From the NCBI RefSeq assembly GCF_003628755.1, contig NZ_CP029256.1, forward strand, positions 1,507,585 through 1,571,584: a stretch of DNA of 64,000 nucleotides, read 5' to 3'. A model generated the notes under the pieces. It did not search any database. It was not told the origin of the DNA and saw only the letters and a program-made list of their open reading frames with translations. Every line of letters starts with the position of its first letter. Position 1 is the first letter of the stretch. This DNA is from Christensenella minuta. Its GTDB lineage: Bacteria > Bacillota > Clostridia > Christensenellales > Christensenellaceae. Both the position numbers and the translations under genes were made by a program. Of the stretch, positions 16,338 through 24,987 are shown one piece after another.

Positions 16338-17078
16338 ATGAAAATCATCATTTCTCCTGCCAAACAAATGAATCACGACGCGGAAGAGCCCGGGTATGCG
16401 CACCTGCCCGTTTTTCTGCGCGAAGCACAGCAGCTTTTGGAATACCTGCGCGGGCTTTCTTACGAAGCGCTGAAAAAGCTGCTGTGCACGAATGACCGGA
16501 TTGCCGCGCTAAATTTTGAACGCTGCCGCGTTATGGACCTCCGGCAGGGCCTCTCGCCCGCGCTTCTGGCCTATGACGGCATCCAGTATAAGTATATGGC
16601 TCCGCAGGTGTTTGAGCGCCCTTATTTCGATTATGTGGAAGACCACCTGCGCATTTTATCCGGTTTTTACGGAATCCTGCGGCCGCTTGACGGAGTCGTC
16701 CCCTACCGCCTTGAAATGCAGGCGAAGCTGAAAACGGATTTTTGCAGCAGCCTCTACGATTTCTGGGGCAGTAAGCCGTATTCCGAGCTTACAAAGGAAG
16801 ACGGGGTAATCTTAAACCTTGCATCCGGCGAATACAGCCGGGTGATCGAGAAACACCTTGATCCCCGGGTGGCTTATATCACCTGCACATTCGGGCAATG
16901 GGAAGACGGAAAAGTGAAGGAAAAAGGCGTTTATGTAAAGATGGCGCGCGGTGAAATGGTGCGTTTCATGGCGGAAAACGCAATCGAAGAGCCTGAGGAG
17001 GTGAAGCGCTTTGACCGCCTCGGGTATTCCTACAGGGACGACCTTTCCTCCCCGAAAAATTATGTGTTTTTAAAATAA
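16338..17078 (+). CDS. yaaA: Peroxide stress protein YaaA
   Basis: A 246-residue member of the YaaA/DUF328 family, a cytosolic DNA-binding-fold protein that limits free iron and oxidative damage under H2O2 stress in E. coli. The start MKIIISPAKQM is the family hallmark; FYGILRPLDGVVPYRLEM and the C-terminal VKFMA-type helix with YSYRDDLSSPKNYVFLK are also typical, and length matches. A TATAAT lies at 16309-16314, with GAAAGGA before the ATG. It is monocistronic, ended by a GC-rich terminator shared with the ECF operon. Confidence 0.95.
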   Translation: MKIIISPAKQMNHDAEEPGYAHLPVFLREAQQLLEYLRGLSYEALKKLLCTNDRIAALNFERCRVMDLRQGLSPALLAYDGIQYKYMAPQVFERPYFDYVEDHLRILSGFYGILRPLDGVVPYRLEMQAKLKTDFCSSLYDFWGSKPYSELTKEDGVILNLASGEYSRVIEKHLDPRVAYITCTFGQWEDGKVKEKGVYVKMARGEMVRFMAENAIEEPEEVKRFDRLGYSYRDDLSSPKNYVFLK

Positions 17079-17081
17079 ACA

Positions 17082-17108
17082 AAAGGCGCCGCGCGGCGCC
17101 TTTCTTTT
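17082..17108. terminator. Bidirectional terminator between yaaA and ecfT
   Basis: AAAGGCGCC / GGCGCCTTT with a GCGC loop, followed by TTTCTTTTTT on the + strand, between convergent genes. Confidence 0.9.
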
Positions 17109-17810
17109 TTATAAGAACACTATCCCAAGGACAAGCAGCCCCGTCGTAAGGAATGGGAACGCATAATCCACCGGGCGCATACGGACCGGATGATAAATGG
17201 TCCGCCCCGCCTTTTCGTCGAAGCCCTTCGACTCCATTGCCGCGGCAAGCGCCTCGGACCAGCGCACCGCCTTCACCATGAGAGGCACGAGCAGCTTGGG
17301 CGAGACCGGTATGGGATATATGCCCCGCGCCCAGAAAGCCGCTTTTGTTTTGCGGTATTCCTGCTGCATATTCGGCAGTATCTGGAAAGCGGCAAGCAGG
17401 CCGTATACAAACTTGGCCGGAAAATGAAGCTGCTGCTCCATAGACCGCACAAGCGCCATCATATCCGTCGTCATAACAAACAGCAGGCCAAAGCCCGCGA
17501 ACGCAAGTACGCGGCTTCCAAGCTGCAGCCCGTTTTCAAGCGCTGCGTCCGAAAGCAGCGCGTTTCCCGCGCCAATACCGATATTTGCCCCCGCATGGAA
17601 TTTCGCCCCCGTCATATACATTCCCACCGCAAGCACCGCAACGGGAATCATGATCTTCGCGGCGGCGCTCCAGCGAACCTTTGAAAACGCAAGGATCGCA
17701 AGGCTAGCCCCAAAAATTACGAGGTTCAGCGTAATGCTGTAAAAAAATGCAAGGATCACGATCGGAACAAGGATGCCGATCAGCTTCCATGAGGGATTGA
17801 TGCTTTTCAT
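17109..17810 (-). CDS. ECF transporter transmembrane subunit (EcfT/YkoC-like)
   Basis: A 233-residue membrane coupling subunit of an energy-coupling-factor transporter. About five membrane helices are visible. The two coupling motifs that contact the ATPase grooves are AFWARGIYP (Ala-Arg-Gly) near residue 138 and AAMESKGFDEKAGRT near residue 190. It overlaps the ATPase gene by 4 bp and is the last gene of the TPP-riboswitch operon. Together with the YkoE-like S component it should import thiamine or its pyrimidine precursor HMP. Substrate is inferred from the riboswitch and YkoE. Confidence 0.87.
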   Translation of the reverse strand: MKSINPSWKLIGILVPIVILAFFYSITLNLVIFGASLAILAFSKVRWSAAAKIMIPVAVLAVGMYMTGAKFHAGANIGIGAGNALLSDAALENGLQLGSRVLAFAGFGLLFVMTTDMMALVRSMEQQLHFPAKFVYGLLAAFQILPNMQQEYRKTKAAFWARGIYPIPVSPKLLVPLMVKAVRWSEALAAAMESKGFDEKAGRTIYHPVRMRPVDYAFPFLTTGLLVLGIVFL

Positions 17811-19273
17811 ACGCCTTCCCTCCGTTCAAGCTTTCCATCCGCAAGCGTATAGAATATATCCGCGTAATCCCGCGCGAGCTGTTTATCGTGCGTGGAAAAA
17901 ATAAGCGTCAGCCCTTTTTCTCGGACGCGGTCCATCATCAGCTTCATCACCGATTTCAGGGATCGCACATCCTGTGCATAGGTCGGTTCGTCGCACACGA
18001 GCACCTTGCAGTCATAGGCAAGCAGGGCCGCGACTGCAAGCCGCCGCTGCTGTCCCTGGCTGAGCATGAACGGAGACATCCTGCGGTACCTCCACAGGCC
18101 GGTTTCCTGCAAATATTCCTTGACCTTTGCTTCCAGCTTTTCGCCTTCATAGGTCTGCCTGAGGCTGACCTCCATCTCTTCGTATACGCTTTGCGCAACG
18201 AACTGGTCCTGCGGGTTCTGAAACACAAAACCAAGCCGGTGCGCCATCGCCTTTTTGCGAATCCGCTTCAATTCCTCCCCTTCCAGCAGGATGCTTCCCT
18301 CATAGGGCACAATACGGCACAAGATGGAAAAAAAGGTGCTCTTCCCGCTGCCCGAGGCCCCGGTGACCGCATGCACCTTCCCCTTATAAAAATCCGCGTC
18401 GAGCCCGTCCAATATTTTTTCCCCGTCGTAGCCCGCACACAGGCCGCGCACCGTAAGCACCGCTTCCCCGGGTGCGTTGTTCTCTCTGCGGCTGCAATAT
18501 TCCCGTCCCGGGAACGCAATGCCCATTTCTTCAAACGTTTCCCCGTATTCCGGTAAATTCCCGGGAGTGACGCCCCGCTGCCGCACGCGCGCTCCCTCGC
18601 CGAGAAGCACCGCCTCATCCATAATCGGCAGCCACGGTGCAAGCTGGTGGTCCACAGCCACGATTCCCATGCCCCGTTCCCGGTGCAGCTGGCCGAGCTT
18701 TTCCACGAGCACCTGCGCCGAGGCCGGATCGATATTGGCGAACGGCTCGTCGAGCAGCAGCCACCTGGGACGAATCAGCACCGTACACGCGAGCATGACC
18801 TTCTGCTTTTCGCCGCCTGAAAGCGTATGGAACGCCCGGTCCCGCAGATGTCCGATCCCGCAAAAAGAAAGCGCTTCCTGTATCTTTCCGTCCATCTCCG
18901 CGGGGTCTTCGCCCATATTTTCGAGGCAAAAGGCAAGCTCTCCGTTCACCGTATCCATACAAAATTGCAAATCCGGGTTCTGGAACATCATCCCCGCGAT
19001 GCGTGCGCGTTCATGCGGATACAGGCCGCCCATCTCCTCCCCGTTCACCGTGACCCTGCCTTCGTCCACGATTCCGGCGTTTTGCGGATAAATGCCCGCC
19101 ATAAGATACAAAAGCGTGCTTTTCCCACAGCCGGAGGGACCGGTCAGTATCGTGACCTTACCCTCCGGGATCGCCATATCCACATGGTCGACCACCTTAT
19201 ATTTACTTGTCTCCATATAGCGGAAGGTGAGAGCCTCGCACCGTATGCCGCCGGGATCAGCCGTGGAATTCAT
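17807..19273 (-). CDS. ECF transporter double ATPase (YkoD-like)
   Basis: A 488-residue protein with two fused ABC ATPase domains replacing separate EcfA1/EcfA2 subunits. Domain 1 has Walker A GPSGCGKST, the signature LSGGEKQKV and Walker B LLLDEPFANID. Domain 2 has Walker A GASGSGKST, the signature LSQGQQRRLA and Walker B VLVCDEPTYAQD. Both look catalytically complete. A fused ATPase is the arrangement of the Bacillus YkoEDC thiamine-precursor system. It overlaps its neighbours on both sides (17 bp with the binding protein gene, 4 bp with ecfT), so the four genes form one tightly coupled unit. Confidence 0.9.
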   Translation of the reverse strand: MNSTADPGGIRCEALTFRYMETSKYKVVDHVDMAIPEGKVTILTGPSGCGKSTLLYLMAGIYPQNAGIVDEGRVTVNGEEMGGLYPHERARIAGMMFQNPDLQFCMDTVNGELAFCLENMGEDPAEMDGKIQEALSFCGIGHLRDRAFHTLSGGEKQKVMLACTVLIRPRWLLLDEPFANIDPASAQVLVEKLGQLHRERGMGIVAVDHQLAPWLPIMDEAVLLGEGARVRQRGVTPGNLPEYGETFEEMGIAFPGREYCSRRENNAPGEAVLTVRGLCAGYDGEKILDGLDADFYKGKVHAVTGASGSGKSTFFSILCRIVPYEGSILLEGEELKRIRKKAMAHRLGFVFQNPQDQFVAQSVYEEMEVSLRQTYEGEKLEAKVKEYLQETGLWRYRRMSPFMLSQGQQRRLAVAALLAYDCKVLVCDEPTYAQDVRSLKSVMKLMMDRVREKGLTLIFSTHDKQLARDYADIFYTLADGKLERREGV

Positions 19274-20156
19274 TTGTATAACCGCCGTTTGCCCCTGAAA
19301 TATCTTTCCTTGTCATACCCTTTTCTTTCATAAACGCACTGAATCTATCCCAACGCGCGGGCGTAATAGTTCCCCAGTGCCCCGCTTCATTCAGATACAG
19401 CCCCGACACATAGGCCTGGCTTTCGACAAGCAGGCCGAGGTCAAAGTGCGGCGTATATCCGTGCAGTATTTTCGCCGCTTCCTCCGGATCTTTCGCTGCA
19501 TCGATAAAGCCCTGGTCACTCGCTTTTACAAAAGCCCGGATCACATCGGCCTCATTTTTAACGAGCCTCGTTTTCGCCGCAACCGCGGGAGCGCAAAAAT
19601 CGAGCACCGGATAAAAATCCGCGAGCGCAAAATAATTGCAGTCATATCCCGCGTGCTTCATTACAAACCATTCCCAGTTTTTATAGATCCATACCGCATC
19701 CCCATCGTTTCCCAGCGTCTCCGTGATGTCGCCCACATCCTTGGTTACCAGCTTCACCTTGGAGTAATCGCCGCCGTCTTCATCCACCGCAAAGCCGATC
19801 ACCGCGTGGAACCATTCGGGCGTCCAGTGGGTAAGGCGCTTGCCGGCAAGCTCCCTTGGACGGGTGATTCCTTCTTCCTTCAGGGAAATAATCCCCGAAT
19901 CGTTCACCTGTGTCAGGACCGCAACGGCCTGCACCTGTTCTTCGCCGGGCGTTTCGTCCATATACACGAGCATCGCCGGTTCGGGCGCCACCACGATATC
20001 CGGTTCCCCCGCAAACTGGTGGCCGCAGCCCCCGAATTCCCCATTGATCTTCACGTCGATGCCAAGATCGTGGTAATATCCTTTTTTGAGGGCTACATAA
20101 AAGCCCGTATGGTTTGTGTTCGCAAACCAGTCCAACTCCATATGCAATGTTTTCAT
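19257..20156 (-). CDS. NMT1/THI5-like pyrimidine-binding protein without signal peptide
   Basis: A 299-residue NMT1/THI5-family protein. The N-terminus KTLHMELDWFANTNHTGFYV, then GYYHDLGIDV, matches ThiY-like HMP-binding proteins, and GEFGGCGHQFAGEPDIVVAPE corresponds to the ligand-binding strand. There is no signal peptide or lipobox, so the protein should stay in the cytosol, unlike ThiY. The Lys/His pair and the Cys cluster of yeast-type THI5 HMP-P synthase are absent, so a binding role is more likely than synthesis. It sits between the S component and ATPase genes with overlaps on both sides, under the TPP riboswitch. Confidence 0.82.
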   Translation of the reverse strand: MKTLHMELDWFANTNHTGFYVALKKGYYHDLGIDVKINGEFGGCGHQFAGEPDIVVAPEPAMLVYMDETPGEEQVQAVAVLTQVNDSGIISLKEEGITRPRELAGKRLTHWTPEWFHAVIGFAVDEDGGDYSKVKLVTKDVGDITETLGNDGDAVWIYKNWEWFVMKHAGYDCNYFALADFYPVLDFCAPAVAAKTRLVKNEADVIRAFVKASDQGFIDAAKDPEEAAKILHGYTPHFDLGLLVESQAYVSGLYLNEAGHWGTITPARWDRFSAFMKEKGMTRKDISGANGGYTNEFHG

Positions 20157-20782
20157 ACTGCCGCTTCCTCATCGTCGTCTATAATATCCTGATGCGCATA
20201 TTTCGCGCCCACCGGGTATCCCTTCAGAACGCCCGTCCGCGCAAGCCCCTTGCCAAGCAGGTTGCTGAGTACGCCCGCAAACAGCAGCGAAGTGCCGAGG
20301 CGGACGGCAAACATGGCGACGAGCATCCCTATCTCAAGCGTTGCGTATCCGTTGGTGAAATAGGTCCAGATAAAGCTCAGGATGCACGCAAACGTCGCGG
20401 ATACACACATGCTCGCCATATCATAGCGCCGGTAGCGGAACACCGCAAAGCCAAGCTCGAGGCCGACTCCCTGCACAAGCCCGGTGGTGATAACAAGCGG
20501 AAAGTTGCCCATCAGCAGCTCAAGGAACGCCGCAAGCACTTCGGTCACGAATGCAACGCCCGGCTTTTGCATGATGAACGCGGCAACCGTCGCCGCCATG
20601 AACCATACGCCGTACACGATTTCAAAATTGAAGGGTGCAAGGCCAAACGGCGTGAGCGCCGCCTGCAACCCCATACTGAGATAGAACGCACCCAGGTAAA
20701 TGAGCGCGAACAGCACCCCCAGAATCCCGATCATAATGATGTCTTTCAGCTGCCAGGCATACTTCTTTGTTGTGGTTTTCAT
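20153..20782 (-). CDS. ykoE: ECF transporter substrate-specific component YkoE-like
   Basis: A 209-residue integral membrane S component with about six hydrophobic helices. The N-terminal half reads WQLKDIIMIGILGVLFALIY, and the segments YGVWFMAATVAAFIMQKPG and FLELLMGNFPLVITTG are typical of the YkoE family (thiamine/HMP uptake). It is the first gene of the operon, preceded by AAGGAG (7 nt) and by a TPP riboswitch with its own terminator. The stop overlaps the next start by 4 bp. Uptake of hydroxymethylpyrimidine or thiamine is strongly suggested by the riboswitch. Confidence 0.9.
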   Translation of the reverse strand: MKTTTKKYAWQLKDIIMIGILGVLFALIYLGAFYLSMGLQAALTPFGLAPFNFEIVYGVWFMAATVAAFIMQKPGVAFVTEVLAAFLELLMGNFPLVITTGLVQGVGLELGFAVFRYRRYDMASMCVSATFACILSFIWTYFTNGYATLEIGMLVAMFAVRLGTSLLFAGVLSNLLGKGLARTGVLKGYPVGAKYAHQDIIDDDEEAAV

Positions 20783-20867
20783 TGCTTCTTTCTCCTTCTG
20801 TATGTTTAGATTTGCGAGCAGAAAACCCTGTCCCCTGTGCCGTCAAACGAAATTCGTCTGGCTCCGC

Positions 20868-20902
20868 AAAAAAAAATTCTTTCCGCGGCCAAACGAAAAG
20901 AA
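20868..20902 (-). terminator. Riboswitch-controlled intrinsic terminator
   Basis: On the minus strand TTCTTTTCG pairs with CGGAAAGAA (9 bp, one G-U), followed by nine T. It lies between the TPP aptamer and ykoE, so TPP binding likely favours premature termination. Confidence 0.8.
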
Positions 20903-20925
20903 CTTTTCAATCGATGTGAAAAAAG

Positions 20926-21010
20926 CGCTCCCTCCGCCAGTATTAACCGGATCAGGTTCAAGGGTCTAAGCTCATGCTTACTCTCAGCCACCCCGCGGCG
21001 ACTCCCCTGC
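20926..21010 (-). promoter_or_regulatory. TPP riboswitch (THI element)
   Basis: On the minus strand the conserved segments GGGGTGGCTGAGA, ACCCTTGAACCTGATC and GGTTAATACTGGCGGAGGGA occur in order and spacing of the TPP aptamer. It precedes the ykoE-led operon and links it to thiamine status. Confidence 0.96.
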
Positions 21011-21108
21011 TTAAGTATACCGTTCCCAAACGGTGCGGCTCCGGGAAACCCGCTCCGGGCGCGCAAATCTGGGTGTGGCATACTTCACTATGCAGTTTTG
21101 CTCTTTTT

Positions 21109-21137
21109 AATATAGCAGATGGGTTCCCGGCTGTCAA
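21109..21137 (-). promoter_or_regulatory. Promoter of the TPP-riboswitch operon
   Basis: Minus-strand -35 TTGACA (21132-21137), 17-bp spacer, -10 TATATT (21109-21114), located immediately after the rmuC stop codon. The leader to ykoE is about 320 nt. Confidence 0.85.
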
Positions 21138-21141
21138 TCGG

Positions 21142-22209
21142 TTACGCCTCAAATGTATCCACGTCCGCCAGCCGGGTCTGGATGCGGATGGACCGTTTCT
21201 GCACGGACTCTAAGTGGTTCTGGGCAGCGGCAAGCGAATTTTGTGTTTTTTGCAGCATATCGCCAAACGTTTCAAATTCGGCCCTGACCGCTGCGAGCAT
21301 TTCTTCGATCGCCGCGGAATGTTCCCGGATGGCGAGGGTACGGAAGCCCGTTTGCAGGCTTGTCAGGAAGGCGCCCAGCGTGGATGGCCCCGTGACCATC
21401 ACACGGTATTTGCTTTGCAGCCGGTCCACAAGCCCAAGACGGATCACCTCCGCATACAGCCCTTCGGACGGCAGGAACATGATGGCAAAATCCGTCGTCT
21501 GCGGCGGCCTTACATATTTTTCGCTGATCTTTTTGGCCTCCGTGAGCACTGCCTGTACAAATTCCTTCTGCGCGGCTGTAAGCGCCTGCGCATCACCGCT
21601 TCCCCCCAGCGCGAGCACGCGCGCATAACGGTCCATAGGGAATTTGGAATCGATGGGCAAAAGCACATCGCCGCCCTCCTCACGCGGCATTTTGACGGCA
21701 AATTCAACTGTACTATCCCGTGTAATACGCACATTTTCAATGAACTGTCCGGGGGAGAGAAAATCCGAAAGCAGCTTATAGAGCTGAACCTCCCCCCAAA
21801 TGCCCCGCGTCTTCACCCCGGAAAGGATGTTTTTCAAATCGCCCACGCCGCTCGTAAGGGCGCGCACCTCTCCCATACTTTTATATACCTGTTCAAGCTG
21901 TTCGCTGACGCGCGCAAAGGAAGTGGAAAGCCCGCTCTTCAGCGTGGTGTCTAGTTTCTGGTCCACGGAGAAACGAATCTCATTCAATTTCTCCTCCACC
22001 GTACGGCGCAGCACTTCCGCGCTTTGTCCGTTGACAGCCGAGGCCCTGTTGACCGTATCGAGCACCATCCCGGAAAGAATCTGAAACTGGCTTGAAAGCT
22101 CTGTCCGCAGGGCGGCGGCATCGTCCGTTTTCCTTCCCAGCCGCACAAGTATGGCCACGCACAGTATTCCGAGCGCCACAAGCCCGGCCGCAATGAAAAT
22201 TATTTCCAT
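21142..22209 (-). CDS. rmuC: DNA recombination protein RmuC
   Basis: A 355-residue RmuC-family protein, believed to limit recombination at inverted repeats; it has a nuclease-like core. Residues 3-24 form an N-terminal membrane anchor (IIFIAAGLVALGILCVAILV), then a long coiled coil (~25-110). The conserved core reads KTRGIWGEVQL, LLPIDSKFPMDRY, FAIMFLPSEGLYAE and VMVTGPSTLGAFL. The ATG at 22209 has GGAGGG 6 nt upstream; the longer frame to 22248 lacks such a site. An extended -10 (TGGTATGAT) lies at 22244-22249 on this strand. It is monogenic and ends where the thi promoter begins. Confidence 0.93.
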   Translation of the reverse strand: MEIIFIAAGLVALGILCVAILVRLGRKTDDAAALRTELSSQFQILSGMVLDTVNRASAVNGQSAEVLRRTVEEKLNEIRFSVDQKLDTTLKSGLSTSFARVSEQLEQVYKSMGEVRALTSGVGDLKNILSGVKTRGIWGEVQLYKLLSDFLSPGQFIENVRITRDSTVEFAVKMPREEGGDVLLPIDSKFPMDRYARVLALGGSGDAQALTAAQKEFVQAVLTEAKKISEKYVRPPQTTDFAIMFLPSEGLYAEVIRLGLVDRLQSKYRVMVTGPSTLGAFLTSLQTGFRTLAIREHSAAIEEMLAAVRAEFETFGDMLQKTQNSLAAAQNHLESVQKRSIRIQTRLADVDTFEA

Positions 22210-22283
22210 AGAAAACCCTCCGCTTTGATTTTGATCCGATTTTATCATACCACAGACAGGTTACAAACACATGCCGTTCCAGT

Positions 22284-22322
22284 AAAAAAGCCCCGCGCGG
22301 AATTTTCCGCACGGGGCTTTTG
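22284..22322 (-). terminator. Terminator of the tspO gene
   Basis: AAAAGCCCCG-x-GCGGAA / TTCCGC-x-CGGGGCTTTT long hairpin with flanking A/T runs, directly downstream of the tspO stop. Confidence 0.88.
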
Positions 22323-22332
22323 CCCATCTATA

Positions 22333-22836
22333 CTAATTTAGCAAGATAATCGCAAAATTGAGATAACCGGCAAACGTCAGCCACACAAGGTATGGAATCT
22401 GCAAATTTCCTGCCGCAGGCTTTACAAGGCGCATCGAACGAATCATAAAAAACACCATAAGCCACAGGACTGCAAGCCAAATAAAAGCAAACACATAGTT
22501 GCGCGCGTTAAAGAAAATAATCATCCAGAAAAAATTGAAAATAAGCTGTGCAATATACAGCGTAAGCGCCCTTCTCCTATAGGGTGATATCGTCATATAT
22601 ACCATATAAGCCGATATCCCCATCAGAACAAACAGCACGCTCCAGACGATTGGAAATACCGCGCCCGGGGGGGAAAGCGGCGGTTTTACCACATCATTGA
22701 TATAAATCTCCATGCTGCTATTGGTCAGCAGGCCGGAGACCTGTCCGGAGCCCACGCTAATCAGAAGGCTTAAAAGCAGTACCTTCCAATTGATTTTATG
22801 GGGCGTATCATATGTACCCGCGTATGTTGTATTCAT
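22333..22836 (-). CDS. TspO/MBR family tryptophan-rich sensory protein
   Basis: A 167-residue integral membrane protein with five predicted helices. KPPLSPPGAVFPIVWSVLFV is the diagnostic TspO stretch (Pro-rich loop leading to helix 2), and NFFWMIIFFNARNYVFAFIW matches helix 3-4. TspO proteins bind porphyrins and lipophilic ligands in the membrane; in bacteria they are linked to stress and tetrapyrrole balance. The ATG at 22836 has AAAGGAG 8 nt upstream; the 20 extra residues of the longer frame are not family-like. It is a single gene with its own terminator. Confidence 0.92.
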   Translation of the reverse strand: MNTTYAGTYDTPHKINWKVLLLSLLISVGSGQVSGLLTNSSMEIYINDVVKPPLSPPGAVFPIVWSVLFVLMGISAYMVYMTISPYRRRALTLYIAQLIFNFFWMIIFFNARNYVFAFIWLAVLWLMVFFMIRSMRLVKPAAGNLQIPYLVWLTFAGYLNFAIILLN

Positions 22837-22948
22837 TCCCGCTTCTCCTTTCAGTTTGTTTGGTTTCTCATATTTAAACCTCCCGGTTCCTTTCAATCCA
22901 TTTTTTGTTCTCTGCGAAATAATTTAATTTAATGACTTTTTATATAAG

Positions 22949-22980
22949 AAAAGATACGGCCCGGCGGCCGCATCTTTTCA
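22949..22980 (-). terminator. Terminator downstream of fucI
   Basis: AAAAGAT-x-CGGCC / GGCCG-x-ATCTTTT hairpin with one internal mismatch and a 4-nt loop, 50 bp after the fucI stop. Confidence 0.75.
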
Positions 22981-23029
22981 AAGAGCGTTTATAAAAACAG
23001 AGGAAAGTATATTGTATTCCCGGGCATTC

Positions 23030-24787
23030 TTACTTATACAGCGGCCCGTAGTTTCTGCACGCCCTGTAATCCGCGCTTTCCCGGTCCTGCGTGCCGAACG
23101 CGTTCCATGCCGCGGGACGGAACAATTTTTCTTCGCTTACGTTGTGCATGTTCACCGGAATCCGCAGCATGCTTGCAAGCGTAATCAAATCCGCGCCCAC
23201 ATGTCCGTATACCGACGCGCCGTGGTTTGCCCCCCAATTCGCCATTACGCTGTATACGTCCGTAAACGCCCCTTCTCCCGTCAGCACAGGCGCAAACCAT
23301 GTGCACGGCCAGCCTGGATCCGTCCGGTCCCAGAGAATCTTGTTCATATCGTCCGGCAGTTCGACCGTATAGCCCTCGGCGATCTGCAGTACCGGTCCAA
23401 GCCCTTTTACCAGGTTCATCCGGCACATCGTGACCGGCATTCCGCCCCGCGTCTTAAACGTCGAAGAAAATCCGCCGCCGCGGAAGTATCCGAGGTTCCC
23501 GGGGGTCCACTTCGTCGCATCGAGGCACTTTTGCGCCTCCCCTTCCGTGATCTCCCAGAAAGGCTTCATCGCCGGTTTCCCGTCTTTTTCCTGCTCGCCT
23601 GAAGCGTCGAGGGCCGCCGCCCCCCAATTAATCAGGTGGATGATCCCGTTTTGCGCGTATCCCGTAAGCTCCTTGCCCGTTACACGTTTTACCGCCTCGG
23701 GGCTCCAATAGGTGCGTACATCGCTGAAAACCGCCGCCGTATTTGTCACAAGGTGCCCAAGAAGCATCGCCACGCCGTTCAGGCAATCATTCTCCGTCGC
23801 TACGACAAGCGGTTTCCTGATCCCATTCCAGTCAAACGACGAGCACAGCATCGATTCCATGAAATCTCCGTTCGGCATAAAGTCCGTCCACTGCCTCTGC
23901 CCCTGGAACCCGGCTGCGATTGCATTGTTTCCGTTGCCCTCTTCGTTCCAGCCGATTTCCTTCAACTTTTCATTTCCCTGCATCATATCGCGTACGATCA
24001 TTGCCATCTTTACGCAGTATTCCCACTCAGCGTCCTTTTTCTCCCGGCTGTGGCCATTTTCGCCGTTATACAGATCGTCGTTCTCTTTGCAGTTTTCCCG
24101 CGTCCACACAAGCGCGCGTTCAAATTCTTCCTTGTCGTAAATCTCATTTTCTACCCGCCGGATAATTTCGCTCATATCCTTATACTCGCACCGCATGCCA
24201 AGGTATTCTTCAAAAAAATCCGGATTTACCATGCTGCCCGCGATGCCCATCGCCACGTTGCCAACTGACAGGTAGGATTTCCCTTTCATCTCGCCTACAG
24301 CTACTGCCGCGCGTGCAAACCTCAAAATTTTCTCCGCCACATCGTCCGTGATGGCGTCGTCGTCCGCATCCTGTACGTCGTGCCCGTAGATCGAGAACGC
24401 CGGAATCCCCTTCTGCGCGTGGGCCGCCAGCACCGCCGCAAGATACACCGCGCCCGGCCGTTCCGTCGCATTGAGGCCCCAGATCGCCTTCGGCGTTTTC
24501 GGGTCCATATCCATTGTCTCGCTGCCATAGCACCAGCATGGGGTCACTGTCAGAGTCGCGCATACGCCCTCCCGGTCGAACTTCTCCTGGCACTTTGCCG
24601 CTTCCGCGAACCCGCCGATTGTGGTGTCCGCGATCACGCAGCCTACCGGGTTGCCTTCTTCGTCATATACATTTTCACTAATCAGCTTCGCCGCAGACTT
24701 TGCCATGCGCATCGTCTGTTCTTCGAGGCTTTCCCGGATTCCCTTTTCACGTCCGTCGATCGTTGGCCTGATTCCTATCTTTACCAT
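23030..24787 (-). CDS. fucI: L-fucose isomerase FucI
   Basis: A 585-residue ketol isomerase converting L-fucose to L-fuculose (also acting on D-arabinose in characterised members); the usual length is about 590. Catalytic/metal residues are visible as Glu332 in ATENDCLNG and Asp356 in FSDV, with the same 24-residue spacing as Glu337/Asp361 of E. coli FucI. The N-terminus [20 protein letters not shown] and [13 protein letters not shown] are family-typical. It follows the ABC importer SBP gene in the same direction with a 200-bp gap containing two hairpins, and is the last gene before a terminator. It identifies this importer as a probable fucose system. Confidence 0.95.
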   Translation of the reverse strand: MVKIGIRPTIDGREKGIRESLEEQTMRMAKSAAKLISENVYDEEGNPVGCVIADTTIGGFAEAAKCQEKFDREGVCATLTVTPCWCYGSETMDMDPKTPKAIWGLNATERPGAVYLAAVLAAHAQKGIPAFSIYGHDVQDADDDAITDDVAEKILRFARAAVAVGEMKGKSYLSVGNVAMGIAGSMVNPDFFEEYLGMRCEYKDMSEIIRRVENEIYDKEEFERALVWTRENCKENDDLYNGENGHSREKKDAEWEYCVKMAMIVRDMMQGNEKLKEIGWNEEGNGNNAIAAGFQGQRQWTDFMPNGDFMESMLCSSFDWNGIRKPLVVATENDCLNGVAMLLGHLVTNTAAVFSDVRTYWSPEAVKRVTGKELTGYAQNGIIHLINWGAAALDASGEQEKDGKPAMKPFWEITEGEAQKCLDATKWTPGNLGYFRGGGFSSTFKTRGGMPVTMCRMNLVKGLGPVLQIAEGYTVELPDDMNKILWDRTDPGWPCTWFAPVLTGEGAFTDVYSVMANWGANHGASVYGHVGADLITLASMLRIPVNMHNVSEEKLFRPAAWNAFGTQDRESADYRACRNYGPLYK

Positions 24788-24843
24788 TTTGCTTTCTCCT
24801 TTTCCTATGTAGATTGATCCACCGGCAGGGGATTATTCTCCGC

Positions 24844-24878
24844 TTTAGCCCGTCCTCCGCACGGAAGGAAGGGCTAAA
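24844..24878 (-). other. Stem-loop upstream of fucI
   Basis: TTTAGCCC / GGGCTAAA 8-bp arms with further imperfect pairing inside, 56 bp before the fucI start. It is probably a leader RNA structure; no T-tract is seen. Confidence 0.45.
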
Positions 24879-24950
24879 ACCATCCGGTCATCCCACTTAT
24901 CCCTTTGTATCTTTATTCATAAGAATACCGGATATAAAGTAGCATTTTTT

Positions 24951-24974
24951 CGGAGGCGGCGTTCGCCGCCTCCG
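24951..24974 (-). other. GC-rich intercistronic hairpin after the SBP gene
   Basis: CGGAGGCGGC / GCCGCCTCCG, a perfect 10-bp stem with a 4-nt loop, 14 bp after the SBP stop. On the minus strand it is followed by an A-run, not T, so it is more likely an mRNA 3'-end stabiliser than a terminator. Confidence 0.55.
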
Positions 24975-24987
24975 AACCTGTTGTTCC

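Noticed and set aside
19257-20156. Idea that the NMT1/THI5-like protein is a THI5-type HMP-P synthase
   Set aside because: The Lys/His pair corresponding to yeast Lys62/His66 and the CCCFC motif are absent (the region reads VVAPEPAMLVYMDE), so a binding protein is more likely.
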